DNA from: Candidatus Kaistia colombiensis | GTDB taxonomy: Bacteria > Pseudomonadota > Alphaproteobacteria > Rhizobiales > Kaistiaceae | Assembly (NCBI GenBank): GCA_029203105.1 | Contig: CP119318.1 | Location: forward strand, 4,850,501 to 4,914,500 | Reading direction: 5' to 3' | Length of the DNA stretch: 64,000 bases | In this document: positions 12,451-21,677 of the stretch, piece after piece | Position numbering within the stretch: the stretch's first letter is position 1 | Layout of the letters: every line of letters starts with the position of its first letter | Position numbers and translations under genes: made by a program | The notes under the pieces: generated by a model | The model's database searches: none | Seen by the model: the letters and a program-made list of their open reading frames with translations, nothing else | What the model was told of the DNA's origin: nothing

Positions 12451-13755
12451 CTACTGGACGGCGGGCGCCAGCGTCGGCATGGCGGCGGTCGGCGCCGGCA
12501 GGATGACGATGCCGTCGACGATGCTGGAGGACGACGCGGCGGCGCTGTCGTCCTCGGCATGCGGCGGCTTCCAGGCGAAGTCGTCGACCCGACCCGGCTG
12601 CGCCGCCGGCGCCTGGCCGCGGACGGTCAGCTTGTATTGCAAACTGTCGGCGGCAGGACCCGGCCCGGCCTGGTTGGCGGCGCCGGCCAGCTTGGCGCTG
12701 GCCGAGCCCGGCTCCGGCTCGGTCAACGACACCACCGGCCCCACCTGGCGCTCCTTGCCGTCCGGTCCGATTTCCATCGTCGCATTGGGGTTGGTCGGCG
12801 TGATCGAACTCATCGGCAGGCCGAGGCCGCTGCTTTGCCGAATGTCCCGCTCGACGAAGAAGGCGAGCTTGCGCTTGCCCGCCTTGCTGAAATTGATGCC
12901 GTCGCTCAAACGCAGGTTCCGCGTCTGGCCGTCGACGTCGGGTCCCCGCGCGATGAACTTGCCGCTCTCGTCGGCGAAACCGTCCCAGACATCGATGAAA
13001 TGCGCCCCGACCGCGTCGGCCCGCGCCTTGAACAGCTGGTTCAGCTGCGCCATGTCGGCCGAGGCCTCCGGCGAGCGCAGCGGCGGTGCGCCGACCCAAT
13101 AGACGGGCTTGCCATAGACCTTCAGCGCGAGCAGGAAACGCTCCACGCGCTGCTGATAGGCCTTGTGCCATTCGTCCGAGCCGGGTGACAGCCGACCCTC
13201 GGCGGTCTTGATCTGCTGGCGGTCATTGGCACCCATCTCGACCACGACCATGTCCGGCTTCTCGGCATCGAGCAATTCGGAAATCCGGCCTGCCCAGTCG
13301 AAATAGTCTTCGCGCACGAAGCCGGACGAGCCGTCGGAGCGATCGATGATCGCCAGTCGCGGCTCTTCGGCAAAGGCCTGATCCAGCCCCCAGGCGAGGC
13401 CGCCGGCGACGAAATCGCCGACGACGAGCACCTTGCGCGCGTCGGGATTCTTCGGCTGGATCTCGAGCGCCGGATAGACCGGCTCGGACGGCGCGGCCGG
13501 ACGCTTCTTGCGCACCGGCGGCGGCTGCTCGTTCGACTGGCGCGGCGGACGCTGCGCCGAGGGCGGCCGGCGCCGCCCAAGCTCTTCGGGCGGTGTGGGA
13601 ATCTCGACCGGCGGCGGCCGCTGGATGCCAAAAAGGCGGTCAAGGAAGCCCGCCGGCCCGCCGCGGAACTGCGCGGCAGCCGGCTCCGCCGCGCCAGCCA
13701 GCGCGACGGCGACCACGAAAAGAGCGCCAAATCTGCGAAGCACACGAACCAGCAT
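12451..13755 (-). CDS. DUF459 / SGNH-hydrolase-fold periplasmic protein lacking canonical catalytic residues
   Basis: 434 residues. Signal peptide about 1-28 (LFVVAVALAGAAEPAAAQ), a proline-rich linker 45-100, then an SGNH-like domain 105-305 and a low-complexity C-terminal region. Block I is VVGDFVAGGLAWGL: the position of the usual GDS nucleophile is Phe115, not Ser. Block III GAND (175-178) is kept. Block V is DGINFSKAGKRKLA with Asn288 where His is expected. The domain may therefore be non-hydrolytic, or use other residues. The gene follows the lytic transglycosylase by 56 bp on the same strand, which suggests a role in peptidoglycan or cell-envelope remodelling; that role is inference. 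Confidence 0.8.
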   Translation of the reverse strand: MLVRVLRRFGALFVVAVALAGAAEPAAAQFRGGPAGFLDRLFGIQRPPPVEIPTPPEELGRRRPPSAQRPPRQSNEQPPPVRKKRPAAPSEPVYPALEIQPKNPDARKVLVVGDFVAGGLAWGLDQAFAEEPRLAIIDRSDGSSGFVREDYFDWAGRISELLDAEKPDMVVVEMGANDRQQIKTAEGRLSPGSDEWHKAYQQRVERFLLALKVYGKPVYWVGAPPLRSPEASADMAQLNQLFKARADAVGAHFIDVWDGFADESGKFIARGPDVDGQTRNLRLSDGINFSKAGKRKLAFFVERDIRQSSGLGLPMSSITPTNPNATMEIGPDGKERQVGPVVSLTEPEPGSASAKLAGAANQAGPGPAADSLQYKLTVRGQAPAAQPGRVDDFAWKPPHAEDDSAAASSSSIVDGIVILPAPTAAMPTLAPAVQ

Positions 13756-13811
13756 GACGACATCCCGCCACAGGGTCGCCTGCCCTCGCGACCTTCCCTA
13801 AAGGAATGATC

Positions 13812-15065
13812 TTACCTGCCGGAGCGCAATTGCTGCAACAGCCCCGTCGAGGCATAGCCGTCCGGAATGTCGCCGGCCGAGGCCTGGAACGAGCGGATGG
13901 CCTGGCGGGTACCGGCGCCGATCTTGCCATCGACGGAACCCGAATAGAAGCCACGCCGCCCCAGCAAAGCCTGCAATTCTGCCCTTTCGGACGCTGCCAA
14001 TGGCCGCACGTCGCGCGGCCAGCCGGAGACGAAATCGCCGCCGCCACGCAGCCGGTCCGACAGATGCCCGACGGCGAGCGCATAGGCGTTCGCGTTGTTG
14101 TAGCGCTTGATCACCTGGAAGTTATGCAGCAGCAGGAAGGCGGGGCCGCCGGCGCCGGCCGGGGCATAGAGCGTCGCCGTGTCGTTCGAGGCCGGGAACG
14201 GCCGGCCGGCGACGCGGTGGACACCCAGCTTGCGCCATTGGTCGAGCGACAGCGCCTTGCCGGAATCGGAATGGCGCCAATCGAAGCCCGCCGGCAGCTC
14301 GACCTCGTAGCCCCAGGTCTGACCATGCCGCCAGCCCATCTTGGCGAGATAGTTGGCGGTCGAGGCGAGCGCGTCGACCTCCGAAGTCCAGACATTGCGC
14401 TTGCCGTCGCCGTCGAAGTCGACGGCATAGGCCTGGTAGGTGGTCGGAATGAACTGGGTGTGGCCCATGGCGCCGGCCCAGGAGCCGACCATGTGACGGG
14501 CGTCGACATCGCCGCGCTGCAGGATCTTCAGCGCCGCGATCAGCTGCTGGCGGCCATATTTGGCGCGCGAGCCGCCCTGATAGGCCAGCGTCGCCAGCGA
14601 GCGGATGGTGTTCTTGACGATCTTGTCGTTGGTCAGGATCTGGCCGTAGGACGATTCCATGCCCCAGATCGCCACGACGACGCTGCGGTCAACGCCGAAG
14701 GTCTGCTCGATCTGCTGCAATTGCCGGCCATATTGGCGCATCGCCTCGCGGCCGTTCTCCAGCCGCTTGGCGGAAACGGCGCTATCGAGATAATCCCAGA
14801 GCGGCTTGACGAATTCGGCCTGCGAATCCGCCTTGGCGAGCACGTCGGGATCCGGGGTGAAATTGCCGAGCGCGCTGTTGTAGACGCTGCGCGAGATGCC
14901 GGCCTTCTGAGCTTCTGGCCAGAAGCTCGCCACCCATCGCGCGCCTGCCGCATCCGCCATGGCCGGCAGCAGACCGGCCAGAAGCATCAGGATCAGCAGC
15001 GCGACGCGGGTTCCGGCGGCCGCGAACGGCCGTGCGGCGGAAACGGGCGGGCTCAAAAATGCCAT
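13812..15065 (-). CDS. Lytic murein transglycosylase, MltB/SltB family, with peptidoglycan-binding domain
   Basis: 417 residues. N-terminal hydrophobic export segment about 19-40 (VALLILMLLAGLLPAMADA), no lipobox, so periplasmic or membrane-anchored. SLT_2 catalytic domain about 43-340, with the catalytic Glu137 in IWGMESSYG and the substrate-site GAMGHTQFIPTTY and DFDGDGKRNVW loops. C-terminal PG_binding_1 domain about 355-415 (LLGRRGFYSGSVDGKIGAGT). It cleaves the MurNAc-GlcNAc bond with formation of 1,6-anhydro-MurNAc. Upstream of the DUF459 gene, probably one transcript. Confidence 0.92.
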   Translation of the reverse strand: MAFLSPPVSAARPFAAAGTRVALLILMLLAGLLPAMADAAGARWVASFWPEAQKAGISRSVYNSALGNFTPDPDVLAKADSQAEFVKPLWDYLDSAVSAKRLENGREAMRQYGRQLQQIEQTFGVDRSVVVAIWGMESSYGQILTNDKIVKNTIRSLATLAYQGGSRAKYGRQQLIAALKILQRGDVDARHMVGSWAGAMGHTQFIPTTYQAYAVDFDGDGKRNVWTSEVDALASTANYLAKMGWRHGQTWGYEVELPAGFDWRHSDSGKALSLDQWRKLGVHRVAGRPFPASNDTATLYAPAGAGGPAFLLLHNFQVIKRYNNANAYALAVGHLSDRLRGGGDFVSGWPRDVRPLAASERAELQALLGRRGFYSGSVDGKIGAGTRQAIRSFQASAGDIPDGYASTGLLQQLRSGR

Positions 15066-15162
15066 ATCTCGGAAGTCTCCTCATATCAGTGCCAATGCAG
15101 ATCCGGGCCCCCGTCCGGCTTGTCCTCACGCTTCGACCGGCTCGCTTCCGGTCCTTCTCCAC

Positions 15163-16155
15163 TCAGTCGCGCTGATTGCGTCGACCGAGCGCCTCCTCCC
15201 AGGCCAGCGCCGTCGCGACGCATTGGTCGAGATCATCATGCATAGGCGTCCAGCCCAGTGTGCTGCGCGCGCGTGTCGAATTTGCGACCACGGCGGGAAC
15301 GTCGCCGGGGCGGCGCTCGCGTTCGATGACACGGAAATCCCGGCCGGAAACGCGCCGAACCGCCGAAAGCACCTCGCGTACTGAGTAACCATGGCCGTAG
15401 CCGCAATTGGCGACCAGGCTTTCGCCGCCGGCGCGCAGATAGGCGAGCGCATCGGCATGGGCGTTGGCGAGATCGGCGACATGGATGTAGTCGCGCACGC
15501 AGGAACCGTCGGGCGTGTCGTAATCGGTGCCGAACAGCTCGATCTCGCTGCGCTTGCCGAGCGCGGTCTCGCTGGCGACCTTGATCAGATGGGTCGCGCC
15601 GCGGGTCGACTGGCCGGTGCGGCCGCGCGGATCGGCGCCGGCGACGTTGAAATAGCGCAGCGCCACATAGCGGAAATCATACGCCCGCGCCGCATCCTCC
15701 AGCATCATCTCCGTCATCAGCTTCGAGCGGCCATAGGGCGATTGCGGCACGGTGGCGGCACTCTCCAGCACCGGCTCGGTGCCGGCATCGCCATAGACGG
15801 CGGCGGTCGAGGAGAAGATGAAGTGGCGCACGCCGGCGCGGATCACGGCCGCCATCAAGGCGCGTGATGCGACGGTGTTGTTGAAATAGTAGCCGAGCGG
15901 GTCGGCAACCGATTCCGGCACCACGATCGAGCCGGCGAAATGGATGACGGCGTCGATGGCATATTCGGCGACCAGTCGCTCAACCAGCGCTTCGTCGGCG
16001 ATGTCGCCCTGGACAAAGGCAGCCTCCGGCGCCACCGCCCATTGAAAGCCGGTGGACAGGCGATCGAGAACCACCACTGCCTCACCAGCGTCAACAAGAC
16101 GCCACACCATATGGCTACCGATATATCCGGCTCCACCCGTCACCAGAACAGCCAC
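15163..16155 (-). CDS. galE: UDP-glucose 4-epimerase
   Basis: 330 residues, extended short-chain dehydrogenase fold. NAD motif GGAGYIGSH at 7-15; catalytic Tyr141 and Lys145 in YGRSK, with the SSTAAVYG serine segment at 115-122. C-terminal substrate region NCGYGHGYSVREV is typical of bacterial GalE. Interconverts UDP-glucose and UDP-galactose for exopolysaccharide and LPS precursors. GTG start with GGAG seven bases upstream. It is divergent from galU; the 148-bp AT-richer intergenic region (16156-16303) must hold both promoters. Pairing with galU supports a nucleotide-sugar role. Confidence 0.93.
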   Translation of the reverse strand: MAVLVTGGAGYIGSHMVWRLVDAGEAVVVLDRLSTGFQWAVAPEAAFVQGDIADEALVERLVAEYAIDAVIHFAGSIVVPESVADPLGYYFNNTVASRALMAAVIRAGVRHFIFSSTAAVYGDAGTEPVLESAATVPQSPYGRSKLMTEMMLEDAARAYDFRYVALRYFNVAGADPRGRTGQSTRGATHLIKVASETALGKRSEIELFGTDYDTPDGSCVRDYIHVADLANAHADALAYLRAGGESLVANCGYGHGYSVREVLSAVRRVSGRDFRVIERERRPGDVPAVVANSTRARSTLGWTPMHDDLDQCVATALAWEEALGRRNQRD

Positions 16156-16303
16156 TTTGAAACTCCAAGCATATTCGGATTGTTAATGAACTATGAATAG
16201 GTAAACGAAGTCTTGATGACGTTCGAAACATTGCCTTTTCATTGGAGTTCTTGTTAGGAATCTGTCGATATGCTGTCCGTACCGATGCATCTGTGAGGCG
16301 TCC

Positions 16304-17182
16304 ATGAACCCGAAGATTCGCAAGGCCGTATTTCCTGTCGCAGGCCTTGGCACCCGCTTTCTTCCCGCGACCAAAGCCATGCCGAAGGAAATGCTGACGG
16401 TCGTCGATCGTCCGCTGATCCAATACGCCGTCGATGAGGCGCGCGAGGCCGGCATCGAGCACCTGATCTTCGTCACTGGCCGCAACAAGGCGGTCATCGA
16501 GGATCACTTCGACGTCCAGTACGAGCTCGAGGCGACCCTCACCGACCGTGGCAAGAAGGAGGCGCTCAACCTGCTCGCCAAGGACCTGCCGAAGCCGGGT
16601 TCGACCAGCTTCACCCGCCAGCAGGTTCCGCTCGGCCTCGGCCATGCCGTCTGGTGCGCCCGCGAGATGATCGGCAACGAGCCGTTCGCCGTGCTGCTGC
16701 CGGACATGGTGATGAAGGGCGAGCCGGGCTGCCTGAAGCAGATGGTCAAGGTCTACGAGGAATGGGGTGGCAACGTCCTCGCCGTCGAGGAATGCGACCC
16801 ATCGCAGACGCACCAGTACGGCATCGTCGGCATCGGCGCGGAAATCGGCGGCCCGGCCTTCCGCATCAACGCCATGGTCGAGAAGCCGAAGCCGGAAGTG
16901 GCGCCGTCCAACCTCTACATCAACGGCCGCTACATCCTGCAGCCGCAGGTCTTCGACTTCCTGTCGAAGCAGGAGCGCGGCGCCGGCAACGAGATCCAGC
17001 TGACCGACGCCATGCTGAAGCTGATGGACCGCCAGTATTTCTACGGCTGCCGCTTCGACGGCCAGACCTATGATTGCGGCAACAAGGTCGGCTTCCTGGC
17101 GGCAAACGTCGCCTTCGCGCTGGACCGGCCGGATATCGCGGACGAGTTCCGCCCCGAGCTGGAAAAGCTGCTGGCGCGCTAA
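16304..17182 (+). CDS. galU: UTP-glucose-1-phosphate uridylyltransferase
   Basis: 292 residues, normal for bacterial GalU. Nucleotide-binding signature FPVAGLGTRFLPATKAMPKE at 9-28. VVDRPLIQYAVDEA, EKPKPEVAPSNLYINGRYI and GNEIQLTDAM are also present. Makes UDP-glucose from UTP and glucose-1-phosphate; UDP-glucose is then the substrate of the divergently encoded GalE. GAGG lies eight bases before the ATG. Followed by a palindromic repeat and a bidirectional terminator, so monocistronic. Confidence 0.95.
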   Translation: MNPKIRKAVFPVAGLGTRFLPATKAMPKEMLTVVDRPLIQYAVDEAREAGIEHLIFVTGRNKAVIEDHFDVQYELEATLTDRGKKEALNLLAKDLPKPGSTSFTRQQVPLGLGHAVWCAREMIGNEPFAVLLPDMVMKGEPGCLKQMVKVYEEWGGNVLAVEECDPSQTHQYGIVGIGAEIGGPAFRINAMVEKPKPEVAPSNLYINGRYILQPQVFDFLSKQERGAGNEIQLTDAMLKLMDRQYFYGCRFDGQTYDCGNKVGFLAANVAFALDRPDIADEFRPELEKLLAR

Positions 17183-17198
17183 GGCGTCGGCACTGGTC

Positions 17199-17323
17199 TT
17201 CACCTCTCCCTGAGGGAGAGGTCGACGGCCGAAGGCCGGCGGGTGAGGGTTTAGGGAACCATCCGGTGAGGGCGTAAACCCTCACCCGGAGCTTCGCTCC
17301 GACCTCTCCCTCAGGGAGAGGTA
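17199..17323 (+). repeat. Two-armed palindromic intergenic repeat, copy 2
   Basis: Shortest full copy (125 bp): both CTCTCCCTGAGGGAGAG and CTCTCCCTCAGGGAGAG arms are intact, with the same GTCGACGGCC and GGAGCTTCGCTCC stems and a short centre. It sits between convergent galU and the quinone reductase gene. Confidence 0.85.
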
Positions 17324-17374
17324 AGGAGCCAGGGCGGATATGGCTCCCCGCGCCCCCAGAACGATCCCGACAAA

Positions 17375-17407
17375 GAAAAACGGCAGCCCCTCGGAGCCGC
17401 CGTTTTT
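17375..17407. terminator. Bidirectional terminator
   Basis: AAAAACGGC and GCCGTTTTT flank AGCCCCTCGGAGCC, giving a strong stem with A and T runs on both sides. It serves the minus-strand quinone reductase gene that ends at 17426, and could also catch galU transcripts. Confidence 0.8.
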
Positions 17408-17425
17408 CATTCAACCCGGTCGCGC

Positions 17426-18013
17426 CTAAAGCCTGCCGATCTTGCGGCTGACCTTGGCGAGATAGCTCGCCCGGCTCTCCGGCGTGGAACTGTCCATCTT
17501 GTAGTGCGCCATGTAGCTGGTCCGGCACAGCGGATGGCAGAGCGTGCGGATGCCGCGCAGCAGGATCCGCCGTCCCGGCTCGCCGATCACCTTCGACAGC
17601 GTCCAGCTGGCGCCGCAGGTCGTCACCACGGCGAGCTTGCGGATGTTCTTCATGCCCGGCCGCGAGCCGCGCGTCGCCGTCGGCATGATGAAGGTGGCAT
17701 GCGGCACCCAGACCCGCTCCAACCAGCCCTTCAGCATGGCCGGCGGGCTGAACCACCAGGTCGGATAGACGAAGACGAGGATCTCGCACCATTTGATATG
17801 GGCGAGATGCTCGGCGATCGGCACCTCGTTGACGACCGGATCATTGTAGACGCGGCGCTCGTCGGCGCCCATGACGGGGTTGAAGCCGCACGCATAGAGA
17901 TCGAGCAGCCGGACCTCATGCCCGGAGCCGCGAAGCGCCGCGATTGTCGTGTCGCGAAGAGCGGCGCCGAAACTTTCCGGCACCGGATGAGCGAAGACGA
18001 CGAGCGCGCGCAC
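17426..18013 (-). CDS. NAD(P)H dehydrogenase (quinone), flavodoxin-2 fold
   Basis: 195 residues of the KefF/MdaB/WrbA-like flavodoxin_2 group. FMN-binding opening LVVFAHPVPESFGAALRD, then HEVRLLDLYACGFNPVM and the conserved YPTWWFSPPAMLKGWLERV loop near 104-122. Expected to reduce quinones or xenobiotics by two electrons in the cytosol. Family length is 180-210. It precedes the FAD-oxidase gene in map order but is read in the same direction 52 bp downstream of it, so it could be the last gene of the 18-23.6 kb operon; the physiological partner is unknown. Confidence 0.85.
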   Translation of the reverse strand: MRALVVFAHPVPESFGAALRDTTIAALRGSGHEVRLLDLYACGFNPVMGADERRVYNDPVVNEVPIAEHLAHIKWCEILVFVYPTWWFSPPAMLKGWLERVWVPHATFIMPTATRGSRPGMKNIRKLAVVTTCGASWTLSKVIGEPGRRILLRGIRTLCHPLCRTSYMAHYKMDSSTPESRASYLAKVSRKIGRL

Positions 18014-18065
18014 CTAGCGCGCTGCCGGCTTGGCGAGGCAGAGGGCGAGAGGGCGAGCGCCCATC

Positions 18066-19481
18066 TTAGCCAACGGCCTTAAGGCCGGGGAACAGGAAGG
18101 TCTTGGTCGAGGTGAAGTCGAATTCCGGGTCTTCCCAGGCGATCATCTTGCCCGGGTTGAGAAGCCCCTTCGGATCCGCCTCGCGCTTGAAGGCGAGCTG
18201 GCCCAGGTCGGTCTGCTTCATGCCGCCCTCCTCCAGCGTGTAGCGGTGCGGATTGAAGATCGGGCAGCCATGTTCCTCATGGATGCGGATGATCTCCTCC
18301 AGCCGCGCCTCGGTGGTGTAGCGCACCATCGGCAGGCCCATCGGCGTGATCTTGCCGTCGAAACGGACGAATTCGAGATGGCCGGGCACCTCGTCGCCGA
18401 ACAGCTTGGTCAGCGCCTCGATCTTCTCGATGTGGTGCGGCGGCGGATACATCGACTGCAGATAGGTGATCGAAGGATCGACGCGCAGCGCCCTGAGCGT
18501 CGTGTGGTTCCAGCCGAGCTCGTAGTTCGGCGGAATGCCCTTCAGGTCCTCGGCGGTGTCGGAGCGGAAGACGATCTCGCCCTTGCTGCGCGCGGTGAAA
18601 GCGAGGAAGGCGTCGACGGCGTGCGGTGCCAGCGACACGATCGCCAGCGACTGGCCGGGCTTCAGGAACTTCTGGTGGCGCAGGAAATAGTCATGGGGAA
18701 TCGGCGCCGCGACGGTCGCGAGTTCCTTCAGCAGCAGGCCGTCGGCATTGCCGACGCTGTCGGCGTAGCGCACCGCGTCCATGTAGTCGTCGAAGCCGAC
18801 GAGGATATCGACCCAGTCATAGGCAGTGGTCAGCGGCATCTCGACTTCGGTGATGATGCCGTTGGTGCCATAGGCGTGCATCACCTTGTGCAGTTCCCAG
18901 CCGGTCAGCTCGAGGATGCGCGGCTCGGCCTCCATGGTGACGACGCGCAGGCGCAGCACGTTGCCGATGTCGCGCAGGCCGCCCCAGCGGATCGAGCCGA
19001 CGCCGCCGGAGCCGCCGGCGATGAAGCCGCCGATCGTCGCCGTCTTGGCGGTCGAGGGATGCAGGCGAAGCTCCTGGCCGGAATGGGCCCGCGTCTCGGC
19101 ATCGAGCTGGGCGACGACGACGCCCGGCTCGGCGATGACGCGGCCGGGATAGATCGCCTTGACCTTGTTCATCTCGGCGAGATTGAGGATCAGCCCGCCG
19201 GAAAGCGGCATCGCCTGGCCGTAATTGCCGGTGCCGGTGCCGCGCGGCGTAACGGGAACGTCATGCTTGAAGGCGGCCTTCAAGATGCGGATCACCTCCG
19301 CCTCGTCCTTCGGCGTCGCCACCAGATCGGCGGTGATGTGGTCGAGCTGCGCCTTCAGAACGGGAGAATACCAGAAGAAATCGCGGCTCTTCTGCTTCAC
19401 CAGCGCCGGGTTCTCCTCGATGGCGATGCCGTCGAGATCGGCCTTCAGCGCTTCGAGGTCGTTTCTGAATTGGTGAGCCAT
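18066..19481 (-). CDS. FAD-linked oxidase (VAO/PCMH fold; D-lactate dehydrogenase-like)
   Basis: 471 residues. FAD_binding_4 domain with the pyrophosphate loop PRGTGTGNYGQAMPLSGG (79-96) and GGFIAGGSGGVGSIRWGG near 150, followed by a C-terminal FAD-oxidase domain ending PEFDFTSTKTFLFPG. The HPSTAKTATIGG segment resembles D-2-hydroxyglutarate and glycolate oxidase subunits. The ATG at 19481 overlaps the end of the upstream amidohydrolase region by a few bases, so the two are translationally coupled. Context (cytosine-deaminase-like enzyme, NMT1-type transporter) suggests oxidation of a product of imported N-compound breakdown; this is inference. Confidence 0.85.
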   Translation of the reverse strand: MAHQFRNDLEALKADLDGIAIEENPALVKQKSRDFFWYSPVLKAQLDHITADLVATPKDEAEVIRILKAAFKHDVPVTPRGTGTGNYGQAMPLSGGLILNLAEMNKVKAIYPGRVIAEPGVVVAQLDAETRAHSGQELRLHPSTAKTATIGGFIAGGSGGVGSIRWGGLRDIGNVLRLRVVTMEAEPRILELTGWELHKVMHAYGTNGIITEVEMPLTTAYDWVDILVGFDDYMDAVRYADSVGNADGLLLKELATVAAPIPHDYFLRHQKFLKPGQSLAIVSLAPHAVDAFLAFTARSKGEIVFRSDTAEDLKGIPPNYELGWNHTTLRALRVDPSITYLQSMYPPPHHIEKIEALTKLFGDEVPGHLEFVRFDGKITPMGLPMVRYTTEARLEEIIRIHEEHGCPIFNPHRYTLEEGGMKQTDLGQLAFKREADPKGLLNPGKMIAWEDPEFDFTSTKTFLFPGLKAVG

Positions 19482-19483
19482 GA

Positions 19484-20797
19484 TCAGTGTCCAAACAGGG
19501 AATCGAGTTCGCGATAGTCGGGCAAGGTCCGGTCGATCGCATTGCCATAGCGCAAAACGGTGCGATCGGACTGCGGCCGGGACAGGAATTCCGACCAGGT
19601 CCTGGCGCGGAACAGCACCAGATCGGCCGGGTCGCCGACGCGGATTCGGCCGACATCGGAGCGGCGCAGGATGGCGGCGGGATTGGTGGTGACGACGCGG
19701 GCGGCGCCATCGAGCGGATGGTCGAGATGCAGGATCCGCACCGCCTCGCGGAAAACCTCGACGGCGTCGAGATCGCCATAGGCGTAGAACGGATCGCGCG
19801 TGTTGTCGGAGGCGACGGCGGTGCGGATGCCGCGCTCCTCCATCTCGGTCAGCAGCGTCACGCCGCGCCAGCGCGGCGTGCGGTCGGGGTGGCGATCCTG
19901 CAGATAGAGATTGCACATCGGCAGCGAGACGACGGCGAGGCCCGCCTCTGCCACGAGATCCATGGTGCGATCGGCCTCGCTCTCGTCCTGCCGGGCGATC
20001 GAACAGCAGTGACCGACCGTGACTTGCCCCTCATAGGAGGCGCGGATCGCCGCCTCGGCGATCGCCGCCAGCGAACGGGCATTTGGGTCGGCGGTCTCAT
20101 CGACATGCAGGTCGATATCGAAGCCGTTCTCCGACGCCATGGCGAAGAGATGATCGAGCGCCGTCTCGAGGCCCGGCGTCATATAGGTGAAGCCACCGAG
20201 TACGCCGCCAAAGGCCGCCACCGTCTCGGTCAGGCGCGTGCGCACGGTCTCGTCGAGATAGAGTTCGATCGGCGACAGCGCCACGCCCTGCAGGTCGACG
20301 CGTCCGGCCCAGGCGTCGCGCGCTTCGGCGAAGGCCGGCCAGGAGGCGGGAAACTGCGGCGGCACACAGTCGATATGCGTGCGGATCAGCTTGGTGCCGT
20401 GCGCATAGGCGGTGCGAAGCGCGAACTCCATCCGCGCCCGGACATCCTCGGTCGTCCAATGCGCGTTGCGGTCCTCGTCGACCGCCGCCAGCGCACCGGC
20501 GAAACTCCCCGATGGGTTCTCGCGGCGCGACCAGATGTGGCCCTTGTCGAGATGGGTGTGCATGTCGACGAAGCAGGGCCAGACCTGGCCCTTGTCGAGG
20601 TCGACGACCGGCACATCGGCGACGCTGCCGGCCGGGCGCAGCGCCTCGATCTTGCCGTCGGCGACGACGATGTCGGCGCGCATCAGGCCTTCGCCGACAT
20701 CCGCCCCCTCGAAGCCGTCGACCGTGACGGAGGGCAAGGTCGCATTGGCGAGCACATAGCGACCCGCCTCGGGACTTGCGGCGAACCCCTTGGCCAT
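19484..20797 (-). CDS. Amidohydrolase, cytosine deaminase-like
   Basis: 437-residue metal-dependent TIM-barrel amidohydrolase. Metal ligands follow the cytosine deaminase pattern: His80 and His82 in MHTHLDKGHIW, His231 with Glu234 in LHVDETADPN, His263 in VGHCC, and Asp331 in ASDN. A small N- and C-terminal beta-sandwich surrounds the barrel (ADIVVADGKI at 41-50). Likely deaminates a pyrimidine or similar N-heterocycle; the natural substrate is not readable. Start ATG one base after the permease stop, with GGGAGAA upstream, so it is part of the transporter operon. Confidence 0.85.
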   Translation of the reverse strand: MAKGFAASPEAGRYVLANATLPSVTVDGFEGADVGEGLMRADIVVADGKIEALRPAGSVADVPVVDLDKGQVWPCFVDMHTHLDKGHIWSRRENPSGSFAGALAAVDEDRNAHWTTEDVRARMEFALRTAYAHGTKLIRTHIDCVPPQFPASWPAFAEARDAWAGRVDLQGVALSPIELYLDETVRTRLTETVAAFGGVLGGFTYMTPGLETALDHLFAMASENGFDIDLHVDETADPNARSLAAIAEAAIRASYEGQVTVGHCCSIARQDESEADRTMDLVAEAGLAVVSLPMCNLYLQDRHPDRTPRWRGVTLLTEMEERGIRTAVASDNTRDPFYAYGDLDAVEVFREAVRILHLDHPLDGAARVVTTNPAAILRRSDVGRIRVGDPADLVLFRARTWSEFLSRPQSDRTVLRYGNAIDRTLPDYRELDSLFGH

Positions 20798-20798
20798 C

Positions 20799-21677
20799 TC
20801 AGTTCTCCCGTCGGATCGCGCTCTCATGCCAGCGGCGCAGGGCCAGGTGCGAGATCAGGCTGGTGACGCCATAGATCACGACACCGGTCGCACAGAGCAG
20901 GATGAGGGCGGCGAACAGGCGGGGAATGTTGAGACGATACTGCGATTCGAGCAGGCGGAAGGCGAGGCCGGAGCCGGCGCCGGCGGAGCCGGCCGCGAAC
21001 TCGGCCACCACGGCGGCGATCAGGGCGAGACCGCCGGCGATCCGGAGGCCGGCGAGAAAATAGGGCAATGCGGCCGGCAGCTTCAGGTGAATCATCGTCT
21101 GCCAGCGGCTGGCGCCATAGAGCTCGAACAGGTTGAGCAGATTGTGGTCGGTGCTCTTCAGGCCCTGCGTCGTGTTGGAGAGCACGGGGAAGAACGCGAC
21201 GATCCAGGCGCAGATCAAGAGCGCCGCCTGCGTCGACGGCGCATAGATCAGGATCAGCGGTGCGATGGCGACGACCGGCGTCACCTGCAGGATGACCATG
21301 TAGGGCGACAGCGCCAGCTCGACCCATTTCGACGAGGTCAGCAGGATTGCCAGCGCGACACCGCCGACCAGCGCGATGGCGAGCGCGGCGAAGGTGATCT
21401 TCAGCGTCACCAGAAGCGCCATGCCGAGGATCGGCCAGTCCTTGATCAGCGACTGCACGACGAGGTCGGGACCCGGCAGGATGTATTTCGGGATGTTGTA
21501 GGCGGCGACATACCAGGCCCAGAGGCCGATCAGCATCGCCAGCATGACGAGCGGGATGAGGACGCGCAGGATGCGCTCGCTGACGGGCATGGTCGGCGCG
21601 GGCGCCGCGGCGGTGTCCTGGTGCGCGGCTTCATGTACGGCTTGGGCCGCCACGGGGCCCTGATCGATGCTGGTCAT
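20799..21677 (-). CDS. ABC transporter permease, SsuC/TauC/ThiX type
   Basis: 292 residues, BPD_transp_1 permease with about six membrane segments; the coupling-helix region reads LFELYGASRWQTMIHLKLPAALPYFLAGLR (the EAA loop). It belongs to the family that pairs with NMT1/THI5-like binding proteins. Its start overlaps the ATPase stop by 4 bp (ATGA), and its stop abuts the amidohydrolase start, so expression is tightly coupled. Confidence 0.92.
   Translation of the reverse strand: MTSIDQGPVAAQAVHEAAHQDTAAAPAPTMPVSERILRVLIPLVMLAMLIGLWAWYVAAYNIPKYILPGPDLVVQSLIKDWPILGMALLVTLKITFAALAIALVGGVALAILLTSSKWVELALSPYMVILQVTPVVAIAPLILIYAPSTQAALLICAWIVAFFPVLSNTTQGLKSTDHNLLNLFELYGASRWQTMIHLKLPAALPYFLAGLRIAGGLALIAAVVAEFAAGSAGAGSGLAFRLLESQYRLNIPRLFAALILLCATGVVIYGVTSLISHLALRRWHESAIRREN

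Noticed and set aside
18030..20866. Long plus-strand frames opposite the FAD oxidase and amidohydrolase genes
   Set aside because: Composition is typical of antisense shadows (RRHRQ and GDD runs) and the minus-strand genes have clear catalytic motifs.
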